64,000 nt of DNA from Phycisphaerales bacterium (GCA_016709445.1 JADJMV010000013.1:62001-126000), one strand, 5' to 3'; shown: positions 18,076-25,944, counted from the stretch's first letter. The notes: a model not told the origin generated them from the sequence alone. Numbers and translations: made by a program.

Positions 18076-18339
18076 ATGACGATCTCCAGCCCCTCCTTCC
18101 AGCCCGGCCAGCGCGTCCGCATCACCCAGCAGGTCTCGCGCCTGTCCAAGATCGGGACCGTCACGATCGAGGGCGTGGTCGAGGTCTTCGAGCAGAGCAA
18201 GACCGGGTCGTGGTTCGCCCACTCCGAGGATAAGAAGCTCTGGCTCGACCGCCTCCGCCTCCGCAAGGACGACGGCGAGATCGTCTACTGCAACCTCGAC
18301 CAATTCTCCCGCGTCGAGGTGCTCGGCGAACAGGCCTGA
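18076..18339 (+). CDS. Small uncharacterised protein (87 aa)
   Basis: I do not recognise a named family. The 87-residue acidic/basic mixed protein begins SSPSFQPGQRVRITQQV and contains alternating hydrophobic strands (GTVTIEGVVEVFEQ, WLDRLRLRK), suggesting a small beta-barrel such as an SH3- or KOW-like fold. The opening PGQRVRITQQV recalls the first strand of KOW-type modules. There are no cysteine pairs or signal peptide. Codon choice is C-ending and like that of its neighbours, so it is probably a real gene. It follows the phosphohexomutase by 50 bp on the same strand and is the last gene before the phage-type cassette. Confidence 0.6.
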   Translation: MTISSPSFQPGQRVRITQQVSRLSKIGTVTIEGVVEVFEQSKTGSWFAHSEDKKLWLDRLRLRKDDGEIVYCNLDQFSRVEVLGEQA

Positions 18340-18844
18340 CCGGTCACGAGACCACGCTCCCAGATCAAAGGCAAACGCAAAGGCAGGAACTCTGAGGCCG
18401 CTGAGGCCGCGGAAGGGACGCCGATGGCGCGGATTGCGCGGAGAAAGCGCGTCGCCGCGCCGCTCCGGAGGAGCGCGTGATCGTTGCCAGGGGCGCAGGC
18501 CCGACGAAGTCGGGACCAGCCCCTGGGAGTGCCTTCCTGACCAGTCCGCCCCGGAGGGGCGCGCGGCGCGTCCGCTTTCGCGGCGGCGCGAATCACGGCG
18601 TCGGCGACGCGCGGGGGGCCACCCCCACCATCCCAACCCCCCCCTCCGCGCGCGCATAGCAGGACATCCACTCTCGCGCGCACATTCCCGCCCACCTCCC
18701 GACCCTTCTCTGAGCTTTCCACAGATTTTCTTCTCCCGTTCTCCCAACGACTTGCGCCCTCCCGCTCCCCACCGATCGCCGCATCGGCGCGCACAAACAC
18801 GACCCGCGCCCCCTGGGTGACGCCACACCCACGAGACGCGACCC
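18340..18844. other. 505-bp non-coding stretch before the head cassette
   Basis: No convincing gene is visible. The region contains an early C/G-rich part with a nested palindrome (18487-18526), then a pyrimidine-rich part (about 18620-18800) that is lower in GC than its surroundings. A terminase, normally found just ahead of a portal gene, is not here. The promoter for the cassette, if any, probably lies in the pyrimidine-rich part, but I cannot point to -35/-10 boxes. Confidence 0.6.
18487..18526. repeat. Nested palindrome (REP-like)
   Basis: The outer arms CCAGGGGC (18487-18494) and GCCCCTGG (18519-18526) enclose inner arms CCCGAC (18500-18505) and GTCGGG (18509-18514) around a GAA loop. 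A two-tier hairpin of this shape resembles REP/MITE-type intergenic palindromes. No second copy was seen in the window. Confidence 0.5.
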
Positions 18845-20282
18845 ATGGCCAACATCCCCGCCGAGATCCAGCACGCGATCGACCACCACCGCGCCACCGC
18901 CCTCCCGGCTCGAACTCATGTGGCGCTACTACCGCAACGACATGACCCTCGCCCCCGGGTCGGGCCGCTACGAGGTCGCCCAACGCCGCGGCCTGCCCGC
19001 CCGCATCATCGACCGGCCCGATGTCTCCACCGACGACCGCGCCGCCTCACGCGAGACCGTCGTCGAGAACGACATCGCCTGGCGCATCCACACCATGGTC
19101 GACTTCATGTTCGGCAAGCCCGTGCGCATCCTCTCCACCGCCCGCGACGAGGCCACCCGCGACGCCGTCGAACGCACGCTCGACGCGATCCTCGAAGCCT
19201 CCGGGGGCGTCGCCCTGCTCCAGGAGATGGCCCTGCTGGGCCACGTCTACGGCCACGTCGACCTCGTCCTCCGCCTCGACCAGCACGCCTTGCTCGACGC
19301 CGCCGGCGCCGACCCGTGGTCCATCGCGCAGCGCATCGCGATCGAGCCCGTCGAGCCCACCCGCGGCGTCCCGATCGTCAGCGATGCCGACTGGCGACGC
19401 CTCGACGGCTACATCATCCACGCCGAACCCGCCCGCCGCCCGGGCGAGCCCCGACGCGGCCCGCTCGTGGATTGGATCGAGAGTTGGCGTCGCTCCCGAC
19501 GAGAGCCCGCCCCGACCCCCGGCGTCACCGAGGTCTTCGACGGCGCGACGCGCTGGCTCTACCTCGACGGGCGCCCCGTCGAGACCGAGCCGCTCCGCCT
19601 GCTCGCGGGGCGCGTCCCCGTCGTCCATGTGCAGAATGTCGCCCAGCCCTTCCGCTACGAGGGTCTCAGCGAGGTCGAGCCGCTCATCCCCCTGCAGGAC
19701 GAACTGAACACGCGTCTGTCCGACCGCGCCAGCCGCGTCACGCTCCAGAGCTTCAAGATGTACCTCGTCAAGGGCATGGAGGGCGTGGACCGCGTCGGCG
19801 TCGGACCCGGGCAGATCTGGAGCACCGACAACCCCGACGCGAGCGTCCAGGCCTTCGGCGGCGACGGCTCGAACCCCAGCGAGGAGGCGCACATCAAGGA
19901 AGTGCGCGACGCGCTCGACAAAACCAGCGGCGTCCCGCCCCTGGCCACCGGCGTCGTGCAGGGACGCGTCGGCAACCTCTCGAGCGCCAACGCCCTGAAG
20001 ATCACCCTCGTCGGCCTGCTGGCCAAGACCGAGCGCAAGCGCGTCACCTACGGCCGGGGCCTCGCCGAGATCTGCCGCATGATCCTCACCGCGCTCGACA
20101 CCGCCGGCGTGCTCGAGACCGACCCCCGCGATCGCGCCGTCCGCCTGGAATGGCCCGACCCGCTCCCCACCGACGTGCAGGAAGAGACCCTCGCCGCCAA
20201 ACGCAAGGTCGAGCTGGGCGTCCCGCAGTCCCGAGTCCTCGACGAACTCGGCTACCAGCCCACCGACCCCGGCATCACCTAA
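18845..20282 (+). CDS. Phage portal protein (SPP1 gp6-like), with probable frameshift near the start
   Basis: Portal proteins form the dodecameric DNA gate at one capsid vertex. The long frame from ATG 18918 gives 454 residues with portal-like features: an N-terminal YYRND/YEVAQRRGLP segment, NDIAWRIHTMVDFMFGKPV, a central PVVHVQNVAQPFRYEGLSEVE, PLIPLQDELNTRLSDRAS, then the helical stem and a C-terminal LAAKRKVELGVPQ. An upstream start at 18845 (MANIPAEIQHAIDHHRATA) is in another frame. Deleting one C in 18900-18902 joins it to SRLELMWRYYRND, a natural portal N-terminus, so an indel is likely. No terminase precedes it. The next ~270 bp are palindromic repeats. Confidence 0.8.
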
Positions 20283-20283
20283 C

Positions 20284-20501
20284 AGAGCCGCGGGCGTAAG
20301 CCCGCGGAACAACCTCCAGCCCTCTCCCCCCGCCACCCCCCATCAGAGCCGCGGGCGTAAGCCCGCGGAACAACCTCCAGCCCTCTCCCCCCCCACCCAT
20401 CAGGCCGCGGGGCAACTCCAGCCCCCCCGCACACGCGGGCGAACTCCAGCCCTCTCCCCCCGCCACCCCCCATCAGAGCCGCGGGCGTAAGCACGCGGAA
20501 C
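20284..20501. repeat. Array of GNRA-type hairpin palindromes
   Basis: The unit CCGCGGGCGTAAGCCCGCGG (8-bp stem, GTAA loop) occurs perfectly at 20289-20308 and 20349-20368, and with one mismatch at 20479-20498. Each is flanked by AGAG on the left and AAC on the right and separated by C-rich spacers ('CTCCAGCCCTCTCCCCCC'). Degenerate relatives lie near 20404-20445. If transcribed, the loop would be a GUAA (GNRA) tetraloop. The array fills the gap between portal and scaffold genes. Confidence 0.8.
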
Positions 20502-20550
20502 GAGCGTCCGCACCCTCTCACCCCCGCACCCCTTCACCCCGGAGCACCCC

Positions 20551-21042
20551 ATGCCACCCGAGCCCAATCCCCTCGATCCCGGCATCAACCCCGACGCCCC
20601 CTCCTCGCCGCCCGAACCCGCCGACTCCCACGACCCGGCGACCGCTGCCCGGGCCGCCGAGACCCACCAGGCCGAACTCGCCGACCGCCTCGCCTCCGTG
20701 GAGGCGCTCGCCACCGACCTGCGCCAAATGCTCGAGCAGGCCGAGCACTCCCGCGCCATCGACCGCGAGCTGCTCGCCGGCGGCGTGATCGATCTCGACA
20801 CCGCCCGGGCCGCGATCGAGGAACGCGTCGCCTCCGGCGCCACCATCACCCAGTCCGTCGCCCAGCTCCGCGAGCGCCGGCCCCAACTCTTCGCCCCGCG
20901 GGGCCGGCCCATCCGCGCCACCACCATCGCGGCCGCGCCCGCGCACCCCATCCTCGACGACGTCGCCGCCGCGGCCCGTGAGACCGGCGATCGACGCCTC
21001 CTCCTCGACTACCTCCGCCTCCGCCGCACCCAACCCACCTAG
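20551..21042 (+). CDS. Scaffold-like / head accessory protein
   Basis: A 163-residue protein between portal and capsid, where phages normally encode a scaffold or protease. Its N-terminal 45 residues are Pro/Ala/Asp-rich and disordered. Residues ~48-75 (ETHQAELADRLASVEALA) form a likely coiled coil. The C-terminal half is helical with ITQSVAQLRERRPQLF and Arg/Ala stretches. There is no recognisable protease active site. GGAG at 20541-20544 sits six bases before ATG 20551. The position, coiled coil and charge fit a scaffold protein, but sequence alone does not prove it. Confidence 0.55.
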   Translation: MPPEPNPLDPGINPDAPSSPPEPADSHDPATAARAAETHQAELADRLASVEALATDLRQMLEQAEHSRAIDRELLAGGVIDLDTARAAIEERVASGATITQSVAQLRERRPQLFAPRGRPIRATTIAAAPAHPILDDVAAAARETGDRRLLLDYLRLRRTQPT

Positions 21043-21063
21043 TCCAACCCCCACCCCCGCGCA

Positions 21064-21127
21064 CTCCGTCTCTCCGTCTCTCCGTCTCTTCGTCTCTTCG
21101 TCTCTCCGTCTCTTCGTCTCTCTATCT
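21064..21127. repeat. Octamer microsatellite (CTCCGTCT type)
   Basis: About eight degenerate copies of an 8-bp unit (CTCCGTCT / CTTCGTCT) in tandem, all pyrimidine on the + strand. It lies between the scaffold-like and capsid genes, just upstream of the capsid ribosome-binding site (AAGGAGGAG). Confidence 0.85.
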
Positions 21128-21187
21128 CCCACCCCCATCACCCAGGAGCCCACCCCGCCCGGTGGCCCCCAAGGAGGAGAACTCGAT

Positions 21188-22366
21188 ATGGCATTCACCG
21201 GTAAGGCAACCTACACCGCGGGCGTGAGCCTGCCCGAGCTCGTCGAAGATGTCGCCGACATCATCGGCATCGTCAGCCCCTTCGAGACGCCACTGCTCGC
21301 CCACCTGGGCGACGCCCGGCGCCCGGCGATGAGCACCGTCCACGAGTGGATCGAGGACTCGCTGCTCCCCAACACGGATCAGCTCAACCAGACCGTCTTC
21401 AACCCCAACCCTGAGGACGCGACCCAGCTCACCGTCGACCACGGCTCGCGGTTCAAGGCTGGCGACCTGGTGCGCCCCGAGGGCTGGGCCGAGGTCATGC
21501 TCGTGACCAACATCGTCGGCAACCAGCTCACCGTGGTCCGGGGCTACGGCGGCACGCCCCACGCCACGCTCGCCGACGACATGAAGCTGCACATCATCGG
21601 CAACGCCGCCCTCGAGGGCGCCGACGCCCCGGCCGCCCGATTCACCAGCCGCGCCCGCGTGCAGAACTACACCCAGATCTTCTCCGCCAGCCTCTCGGTG
21701 AGCGGCACGATGCAGGCGGTGCGGGCCCACGGTATCGCGGACGAAGCCGACTACCAGAAGCAGGAGCGCCTCCGCGAGCTGCTCCGCGACCTCGAGAACA
21801 CGGTCATCAACGGCGTCGCGCCCGAGGCCGATCAGCAGGGCGGATCCAACATCCGCCGCTCCATGAACGGCGTCGACGCCCTCATCGACACCAACCGCTT
21901 CAATCCCGGCGTCGGGGGCTTCCCCGACGGCGGCGGCGCCTCGGGCGACGGGCTCACCGAGGAGCTGATCAACGCCGCCCTCCGCGCCGTCTGGGAGCAA
22001 AGCTCCGGGGCCGTCGACACGATCCTCATGAACGGCAACCAGAAGCGGGCCTTCAACCAGCTCATCGAGGGCCAGCGTCAGTACGGCCCCGCCGACGACC
22101 GCGTCCGCTCGCTCGTCAACTTCTACGAGAGCGACTTCGGCGTCTGCCGCGTCGTCGTCAGCCGCTGGGCCCCCTCCGACGCCGTCTACTTCCTCGACAG
22201 CTCACGCCTGCAGGTCATGCCCCTCCAGGGACGCAGCTTCCACTACAAGCCCCTGAGCGCCACCGGCGACTCCGTCGAGGGACTGCTGCTCGGCGAGTAC
22301 ACCCTCGAGATGAAGAACGAACTCGCCCACGGCGTGATCCGCGGCCTCAGCCTCGACGGGAATTGA
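21188..22366 (+). CDS. Major capsid protein, SU10/DUF5309-like (HK97 fold)
   Basis: The 392-residue product resembles the SU10/DUF5309 major head proteins. It starts with TYTAGVSLPELVEDVADIIG and FETPLLAHLGD, followed by HEWIEDSLLP, a beta insert (VDHGSRFKAGDLVRPEGW) and RVQNYTQIFSASLSVSGTM. Then come a helical spine (QKQERLRELLRDLENTVING) and the A-domain-like EQSSGAVDTILMNGNQKRAFNQ. The end, YTLEMKNELAHGVIRGLSLD, is typical of this group. The start at 21188 follows a strong AAGGAGGAG. It is preceded by a candidate scaffold and a portal, which supports a virion role rather than an encapsulin. Confidence 0.85.
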   Translation: MAFTGKATYTAGVSLPELVEDVADIIGIVSPFETPLLAHLGDARRPAMSTVHEWIEDSLLPNTDQLNQTVFNPNPEDATQLTVDHGSRFKAGDLVRPEGWAEVMLVTNIVGNQLTVVRGYGGTPHATLADDMKLHIIGNAALEGADAPAARFTSRARVQNYTQIFSASLSVSGTMQAVRAHGIADEADYQKQERLRELLRDLENTVINGVAPEADQQGGSNIRRSMNGVDALIDTNRFNPGVGGFPDGGGASGDGLTEELINAALRAVWEQSSGAVDTILMNGNQKRAFNQLIEGQRQYGPADDRVRSLVNFYESDFGVCRVVVSRWAPSDAVYFLDSSRLQVMPLQGRSFHYKPLSATGDSVEGLLLGEYTLEMKNELAHGVIRGLSLDGN

Positions 22367-22808
22367 GAACGCCAGGGCCCGCGAAGACGCGGAGCAGGAA
22401 CGAAGTATCCGGCCCGCAGGCCATGCCCGACCCCGCGCCGTCGTCCTCTCAGCGTCTTCGCGTGCAAACAGCCGTTCCGCGGGTGGGGGAGCCCGCGAAC
22501 ACCCGGCCCGGGCCGAAACGCCCGGCGCCGGGCTTGAAGAAGACCAGCACCACCGAGCCCGCCGAACGGAAACACGATTATGCCCACGACAGATACGGAG
22601 ACCTCACGGGGAGGAGGCCGGGGGATCGGGATCGCTCGCGCCAGTCCTCCCGCTCTGGGTACGGGATCGCGTTGGATGCATGCAGCCTACGGCACGCGCG
22701 TCGGATGCTTCGACCCATGGCGTTCCGGCCATGCTCGGCGTACTCCGCGTTCTCAGCGGTGAACGGCCTTGCTTCCCCGCCCCCAACCGTGAAAGAAAGG
22801 AGCATCCC
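22367..22808. other. 442-bp non-coding gap inside the head cassette
   Basis: No plausible gene was found: the open frames here are compositionally unlike the neighbours and lack ribosome-binding sites. The gap contains paired GCGAAGACGCGGAG / CTCAGCGTCTTCGCG stretches that could pair over ~70 bp, and a CGTTCTCAGCGGTGA motif at 22748-22762 that recurs as CGTCCTCAGCGGTGA at 24111-24125. Confidence 0.55.
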
Positions 22809-23447
22809 TTGTTCGCGACCGACCGCCAACTCCTGATCCTCGAGCCCAGCCTCGTCCGCGACATCGGCTGGGCCGGCCAGCGCCTCGTCAAAGGCATCGG
22901 CGACATCGCCGGCTCCACGCTGACCATGACGAGCCAGGATGTCGACTTCCTCGCCGCAGGGATCGACGCCGGACAGATCGTCGTCGTCGGCGGCGTGGTC
23001 TACGAGGTTGTCCAGGCGCTCGCGGAAGACCAGCTCGCGATCTCCCGCATGCGGGCCTCCGCCGATGGCCCCCTCCTCCCACCGAGCCCCGTGACCGGGG
23101 CCTCCGTCGAGCTGCCGACCTTCGCCCCGCAGCTCGCCATCATCCACGCCCAGATCCTGCGCTTGCTCGGTCTCGACGAGCCCGCGATCGATGGCTCGAT
23201 CTCCGAGGCCAGCATCACCAATCCCGAGTCGCTCGCACTCCTCGAGGCCCTGGGCGCGCTCCACCTCATCTTCTCCGCCGCCGCGGCCCTGGCCGGCGAC
23301 ACCTCGCCCGCCGCCTTCAAGGCCGGCCTCTACCGCGAACGCTTCGCCGCCGAGCGCGGACGCGCCGCCGCACGCATCGACACCGATGGCGACGGCCTGG
23401 CCGACGCCACCCGGCGGCCGAGCCTGATCCAGCTCTACCGCGCATGA
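22809..23447 (+). CDS. Phage head/neck-type structural protein (uncharacterised)
   Basis: A 212-residue protein following the capsid gene. The frame is open upstream, but the TTG at 22809 is preceded by a perfect AAAGGAG with seven-base spacing, so translation very likely starts there (FATDRQLLILEPSLVRDIGW). The first half looks like a beta-rich domain (STLTMTSQDVDFLAAGIDAGQIVVVGGVVYEV); the second half is helical and ends in a YRERFAAERGRAAARIDTD tail. An N-terminal DRQLLILEPSLVRDI plus a later helical domain fits neck/head-completion proteins of tailed phages, but the family is not identified. Confidence 0.6.
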   Translation: MFATDRQLLILEPSLVRDIGWAGQRLVKGIGDIAGSTLTMTSQDVDFLAAGIDAGQIVVVGGVVYEVVQALAEDQLAISRMRASADGPLLPPSPVTGASVELPTFAPQLAIIHAQILRLLGLDEPAIDGSISEASITNPESLALLEALGALHLIFSAAAALAGDTSPAAFKAGLYRERFAAERGRAAARIDTDGDGLADATRRPSLIQLYRA

Positions 23448-23523
23448 GAACGGCGCAGCGCCAGTTCGACCAAAGAGCGGTACGCGACCCCGGCGGCCGA
23501 TCGCTTTCCGAAGGAATCTCGCC

Positions 23524-23940
23524 ATGCTGCTGCTCAATCCCAGACAGGTCACCTTCGCCAACACCATGTGGGAAGACGTCGCGGCCGTCGTCATCGACCG
23601 TGCCGCCGAACGATCCATCCTCGACTGGACCGACCTCGGCCCCTACCCCGTGCTCGCCGATGTCCCCGAGCAGCGCGTGGCGATCCGCGTCGTCCAGCAG
23701 ATCGTTCGCGACGATCTCGCGGCCCCGCGCCCTGGAGACGCCGGCGAACTCACCTTCAGCACCGCGCCCGCCGGCGCCGATACGCCGCGCCGCCGCCTGC
23801 GGGCCCAGTGCGTCGTCCTCGAAGTCTCCCACGAGCTGAGCCTGAAGCACGGCGCCCTCCGCACCGTCCGGTTCGCCGCCCTCTCGCCCGACGGCGCCGC
23901 CGACCCCATCACCACCGAGCCCGCCGACGGTACCGAATGA
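23524..23940 (+). CDS. Small phage-cassette protein (138 aa), possible tail/decoration protein
   Basis: Product of unknown family, 138 residues, mostly beta: NPRQVTFANTMWEDVAAVVIDRAAE, then VLADVPEQRVAIRVVQQIVRDDL, RLRAQCVVLEVSH and TVRFAALSPDGA. The pattern is similar to tail-tube or decoration proteins, in which a strand-rich barrel displays basic loops, but no motif proves it. GAAGGA lies ten bases before ATG 23524. It ends 76 codons into a region whose downstream 200 bp are non-coding. Same strand and codon style as the capsid gene. Confidence 0.55.
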   Translation: MLLLNPRQVTFANTMWEDVAAVVIDRAAERSILDWTDLGPYPVLADVPEQRVAIRVVQQIVRDDLAAPRPGDAGELTFSTAPAGADTPRRRLRAQCVVLEVSHELSLKHGALRTVRFAALSPDGAADPITTEPADGTE

Positions 23941-24142
23941 CAGAGTCACCGCGGACGCCGCCGAGCGTCGCAGGGAGGGCAAGGGTGCTGTGGAACGAAG
24001 GGCCGCAGAGATCAAGTCGCATCGCATGAGACACCCGCTCCCCTGGTTTCCCTCCCTGTGCGGTGTGCCCTTGTGAGAGGCCTTCCCTCTTCCGACTCTG
24101 CGCAACTCAGCGTCCTCAGCGGTGAGAATCGGAGTTCCACGA

Positions 24143-24523
24143 ATGTCAAGCTCATTCAAAGGCCACGACCTCTTCGGCTCCGGACCCCACCGGTTCGCCC
24201 AGCGGAGGCAGGGCCAGGTCATGCTCTCCTGGATCCAACTCGGCTCCACCCAGCCGGGCACCGTGCCCATCGGGCTCACAGAGCTCGATGTCGTCGTCGT
24301 CGGCCGCCTCATCGCCGCCAACGAGGCCGCGTTGTGGATCCTCCGCGACGCGATCGTTGCCGAGTTCGAGGAGTCGCCGACCCCCGGCACGCTCATCGAT
24401 CTCCACAACCACCAATGGACCGGCATGACCTTCATCGACTACGCCGAGGCCGACCGCACCGACCGAGGCCGCCTCTGGTCGCTCGCCTACACAGCCACCT
24501 TCCGCCGAATCCGCCAGTACTGA
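24143..24523 (+). CDS. Small phage-cassette protein (126 aa), possible tail completion protein
   Basis: An unrecognised 126-residue protein with mixed alpha/beta content: FGSGPHRFAQRRQGQVMLSW, the repeated hydrophobic TELDVVVVGRLIAANEAALW, and GTLIDLHNHQWTGMTFIDYA. The segment TDRGRLWSLAYTATFRRI is reminiscent of small phage tail proteins that end in an R-x-Y-x-A-x-F strand. ATG 24143 follows GGAG at 24131-24134. The gene is preceded by a CGTCCTCAGCGGTGA motif also seen before the 22809 gene. Confidence 0.55.
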   Translation: MSSSFKGHDLFGSGPHRFAQRRQGQVMLSWIQLGSTQPGTVPIGLTELDVVVVGRLIAANEAALWILRDAIVAEFEESPTPGTLIDLHNHQWTGMTFIDYAEADRTDRGRLWSLAYTATFRRIRQY

Positions 24524-24608
24524 GCGAGGCCGATGGCCAGATCGCCAAACCAACCGCACCACCCTCACCCCCCCGCCTCAAGCCCCCCTTGGCCCTCTCT
24601 GTTCCCCC

Positions 24609-24767
24609 CTGTCCCCCTGTCCCCCTGTCCCTCTGTCCCTCTGTCCCTTTGTCCCTCTGTCCCTTTGTCCCTTTGTCCCTTTGTCCCTTTGTCCCTTTGT
24701 CCCTTTGTCCCTTTGTCCCTTTGTCCCTCTGTCCCTCTGTCCCTTTGTCCCTCCGTCCCCCGTCCCC
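24609..24767. repeat. Octamer microsatellite (CTTTGTCC type)
   Basis: About 20 tandem copies of an 8-bp unit (GTCCCTTT, with GTCCCTCT and GTCCCCCT variants) form a pure pyrimidine run on the + strand, ending ~17 bp before the start of the next gene. Its octamer period and strand asymmetry match the tracts at 21064, 32645 and 34711. Confidence 0.9.
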
Positions 24768-24783
24768 CGCCCGAGGAGCCCCC

Positions 24784-25086
24784 ATGCCCACCGACCTCCT
24801 CGCCCCGCTCGCCCAATTCGGCGCCGCCGGCCTCATCGGCTGGATGTGGATCACCGAGCGCCGCGCCGCCGCCACGCGGGAGCGCCAACTCTCCGAGGCC
24901 CACGACCGACTCACCGGCCGGCGCGAACATCTCGATGCCCTCGTCCGCCTCGCCACCGACAACACCAAGGCGCTCGCCGCCCTCGAAGCCTCCCAACGCG
25001 AGCTGGCCCGGGTCGTCGGGCGACTGGGCGACCTGCTCGAGCGGGGCGATCGACCCAGCGCACTCCCCGGCCGAGCCGCGGGTTAG
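24784..25086 (+). CDS. Small membrane/coiled-coil protein ending the phage cassette
   Basis: A 100-residue protein with one hydrophobic segment near the start (LLAPLAQFGAAGLIGWMWI), then a basic, helical coiled-coil tail (RERQLSEAHDRLTGRREHLDAL and ALAALEASQRELARVVGRL). One TM plus a coiled coil is the layout of several phage holin-like or spanin-like accessory proteins, but also of many bacterial small membrane proteins. No lysis enzyme lies beside it, so 'holin' would be unsupported. ATG 24784 is preceded by CGAGGAGCCCCC (GAGGAG). It ends 9 bp before the lipoprotein gene. Confidence 0.55.
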   Translation: MPTDLLAPLAQFGAAGLIGWMWITERRAAATRERQLSEAHDRLTGRREHLDALVRLATDNTKALAALEASQRELARVVGRLGDLLERGDRPSALPGRAAG

Positions 25087-25095
25087 ACTCCCGCC

Positions 25096-25641
25096 ATGCC
25101 GCGACGGCGCGCCATCCTGCTCCCAGTGCTCCTCACCCTCGGCGGCTGCTCCGGAGGGGGGTTCTGGGCCCTCGGTCCCCCCGCGGCCCCGCAGAGCGAC
25201 CTCCGGGAGGGCTACAACGCCTTCGCCCCCGCCTCGCTCCGCATCTTCCCCCTCACACACCTCGGCCTGGACGATCAGGGCCGGCCCGCGATCATCTGCC
25301 ACATCGAGCTGGCCGACCGCTGGGGTGATTCAGTCAAGGCCCTCGGGCGCCTCCGAGTCACACTCTCCCGCTCGGAGGGTGGTCTCGGAGCCGCGACCGC
25401 CCGCCAGGAACTCGCCTGGGATGTCCGCCTCGACGACGAGCGCACCAACGCAGAGGCCTACGACCCCTCCACCCAGACCTACCGCCTCCTGCTCGGAGGC
25501 CTCCCCCCCTGGCTGGCCCAGAGGGCCACGGAAGACGCGGCCCGCGCTCCCTTGCGCCTCCGGCTCGACGCCGTCTTCCAGACCCTCGGGCGCAATGGCG
25601 AGGAGCAGGTCCTCTCCGACGGACTGGTCCTCGACGTCTAG
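25096..25641 (+). CDS. Predicted lipoprotein of unknown function
   Basis: Begins MPRRRAILLPVLLTLGGCSGG, a signal peptide with a lipobox (L-G-G-C), so it is probably anchored in the membrane through Cys18. The mature 160 residues are mostly beta (PAIICHIELADRW, ALGRLRVTLSRSEGG, QELAWDVRLDD). They contain a YRLLLGGLPPWL segment and a duplicated strand set, giving an immunoglobulin-like impression. No family is recognised. It follows the phage-cassette membrane protein by 9 bp on the same strand, but a host origin seems more likely because the codon usage and lipobox are ordinary. A 116-bp spacer separates it from tRNA-Ile. Confidence 0.65.
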   Translation: MPRRRAILLPVLLTLGGCSGGGFWALGPPAAPQSDLREGYNAFAPASLRIFPLTHLGLDDQGRPAIICHIELADRWGDSVKALGRLRVTLSRSEGGLGAATARQELAWDVRLDDERTNAEAYDPSTQTYRLLLGGLPPWLAQRATEDAARAPLRLRLDAVFQTLGRNGEEQVLSDGLVLDV

Positions 25642-25757
25642 GAGGCCGCGCCCCACGCCACGGATTCGGGACCCACCGCGAGAGGGATGACAAGCCGAGC
25701 CTGGTGCCGTATCCTTTGCGGCTCGTCAGGGGTGACCCCCCCGGCGAGCGACAATCC

Positions 25758-25831
25758 GGGCCTATAGCTCAGTTGGCTAGAGCGCGCCCCTGATAAGGGC
25801 GAGGTCACAGGTTCGAGTCCTGTTAGGCCCA
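25758..25831 (+). tRNA. tRNA-Ile (anticodon GAT)
   Basis: A 74-nt cloverleaf: acceptor GGGCCTA pairs with TAGGCCC, the D-arm contains AGCTCAGTTGGCTAGAGC, the anticodon stem-loop CCCCTGATAAGGGG reads GAT, and the T-arm is ACAGGTTCGAGTCCTGT. The discriminator is A and CCA is not encoded. GAT decodes AUC/AUU, so it is isoleucine. tRNA 3' ends are common integration sites, but I found no second copy of its 3' end bordering the cassette. Confidence 0.97.
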
Positions 25832-25944
25832 TTCCTGGAAGCGGTATGCTCCTGCGTTCCGCGCCGTGATCTGCGCCCGGGGGGCGCGACTCCTCGCCCC
25901 ATCACTCGATCCCGACGAGCTTGCGCCGACGCCAGATCTACGCC

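Noticed and set aside
20284..20501. A CRISPR-like array
   Set aside because: The repeats are perfect palindromes with irregular, C-rich, mutually similar spacers and no cas genes.
21188..22366. An encapsulin nanocompartment
   Set aside because: The protein is preceded by a portal and a scaffold-like gene, has the SU10/DUF5309 pattern and no cargo gene follows, so a virion capsid is more likely.
22367..22808. A small head gene in the gap after the capsid
   Set aside because: Open frames here are Arg/Pro-rich with no ribosome-binding site, and much of the DNA is inverted-repeat-like.
24533..24767. Coding sequence across the octamer repeat (Ser/Leu/Cys/Pro repeats)
   Set aside because: All frames of the repeat are open because of its period; the translation is simple-sequence and there is no start site.
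25758..25831. tRNA-Ile as the attachment site of the phage cassette
   Set aside because: No copy of the tRNA 3' end was found on the far side of the cassette and no integrase is present; a lipoprotein gene also intervenes.
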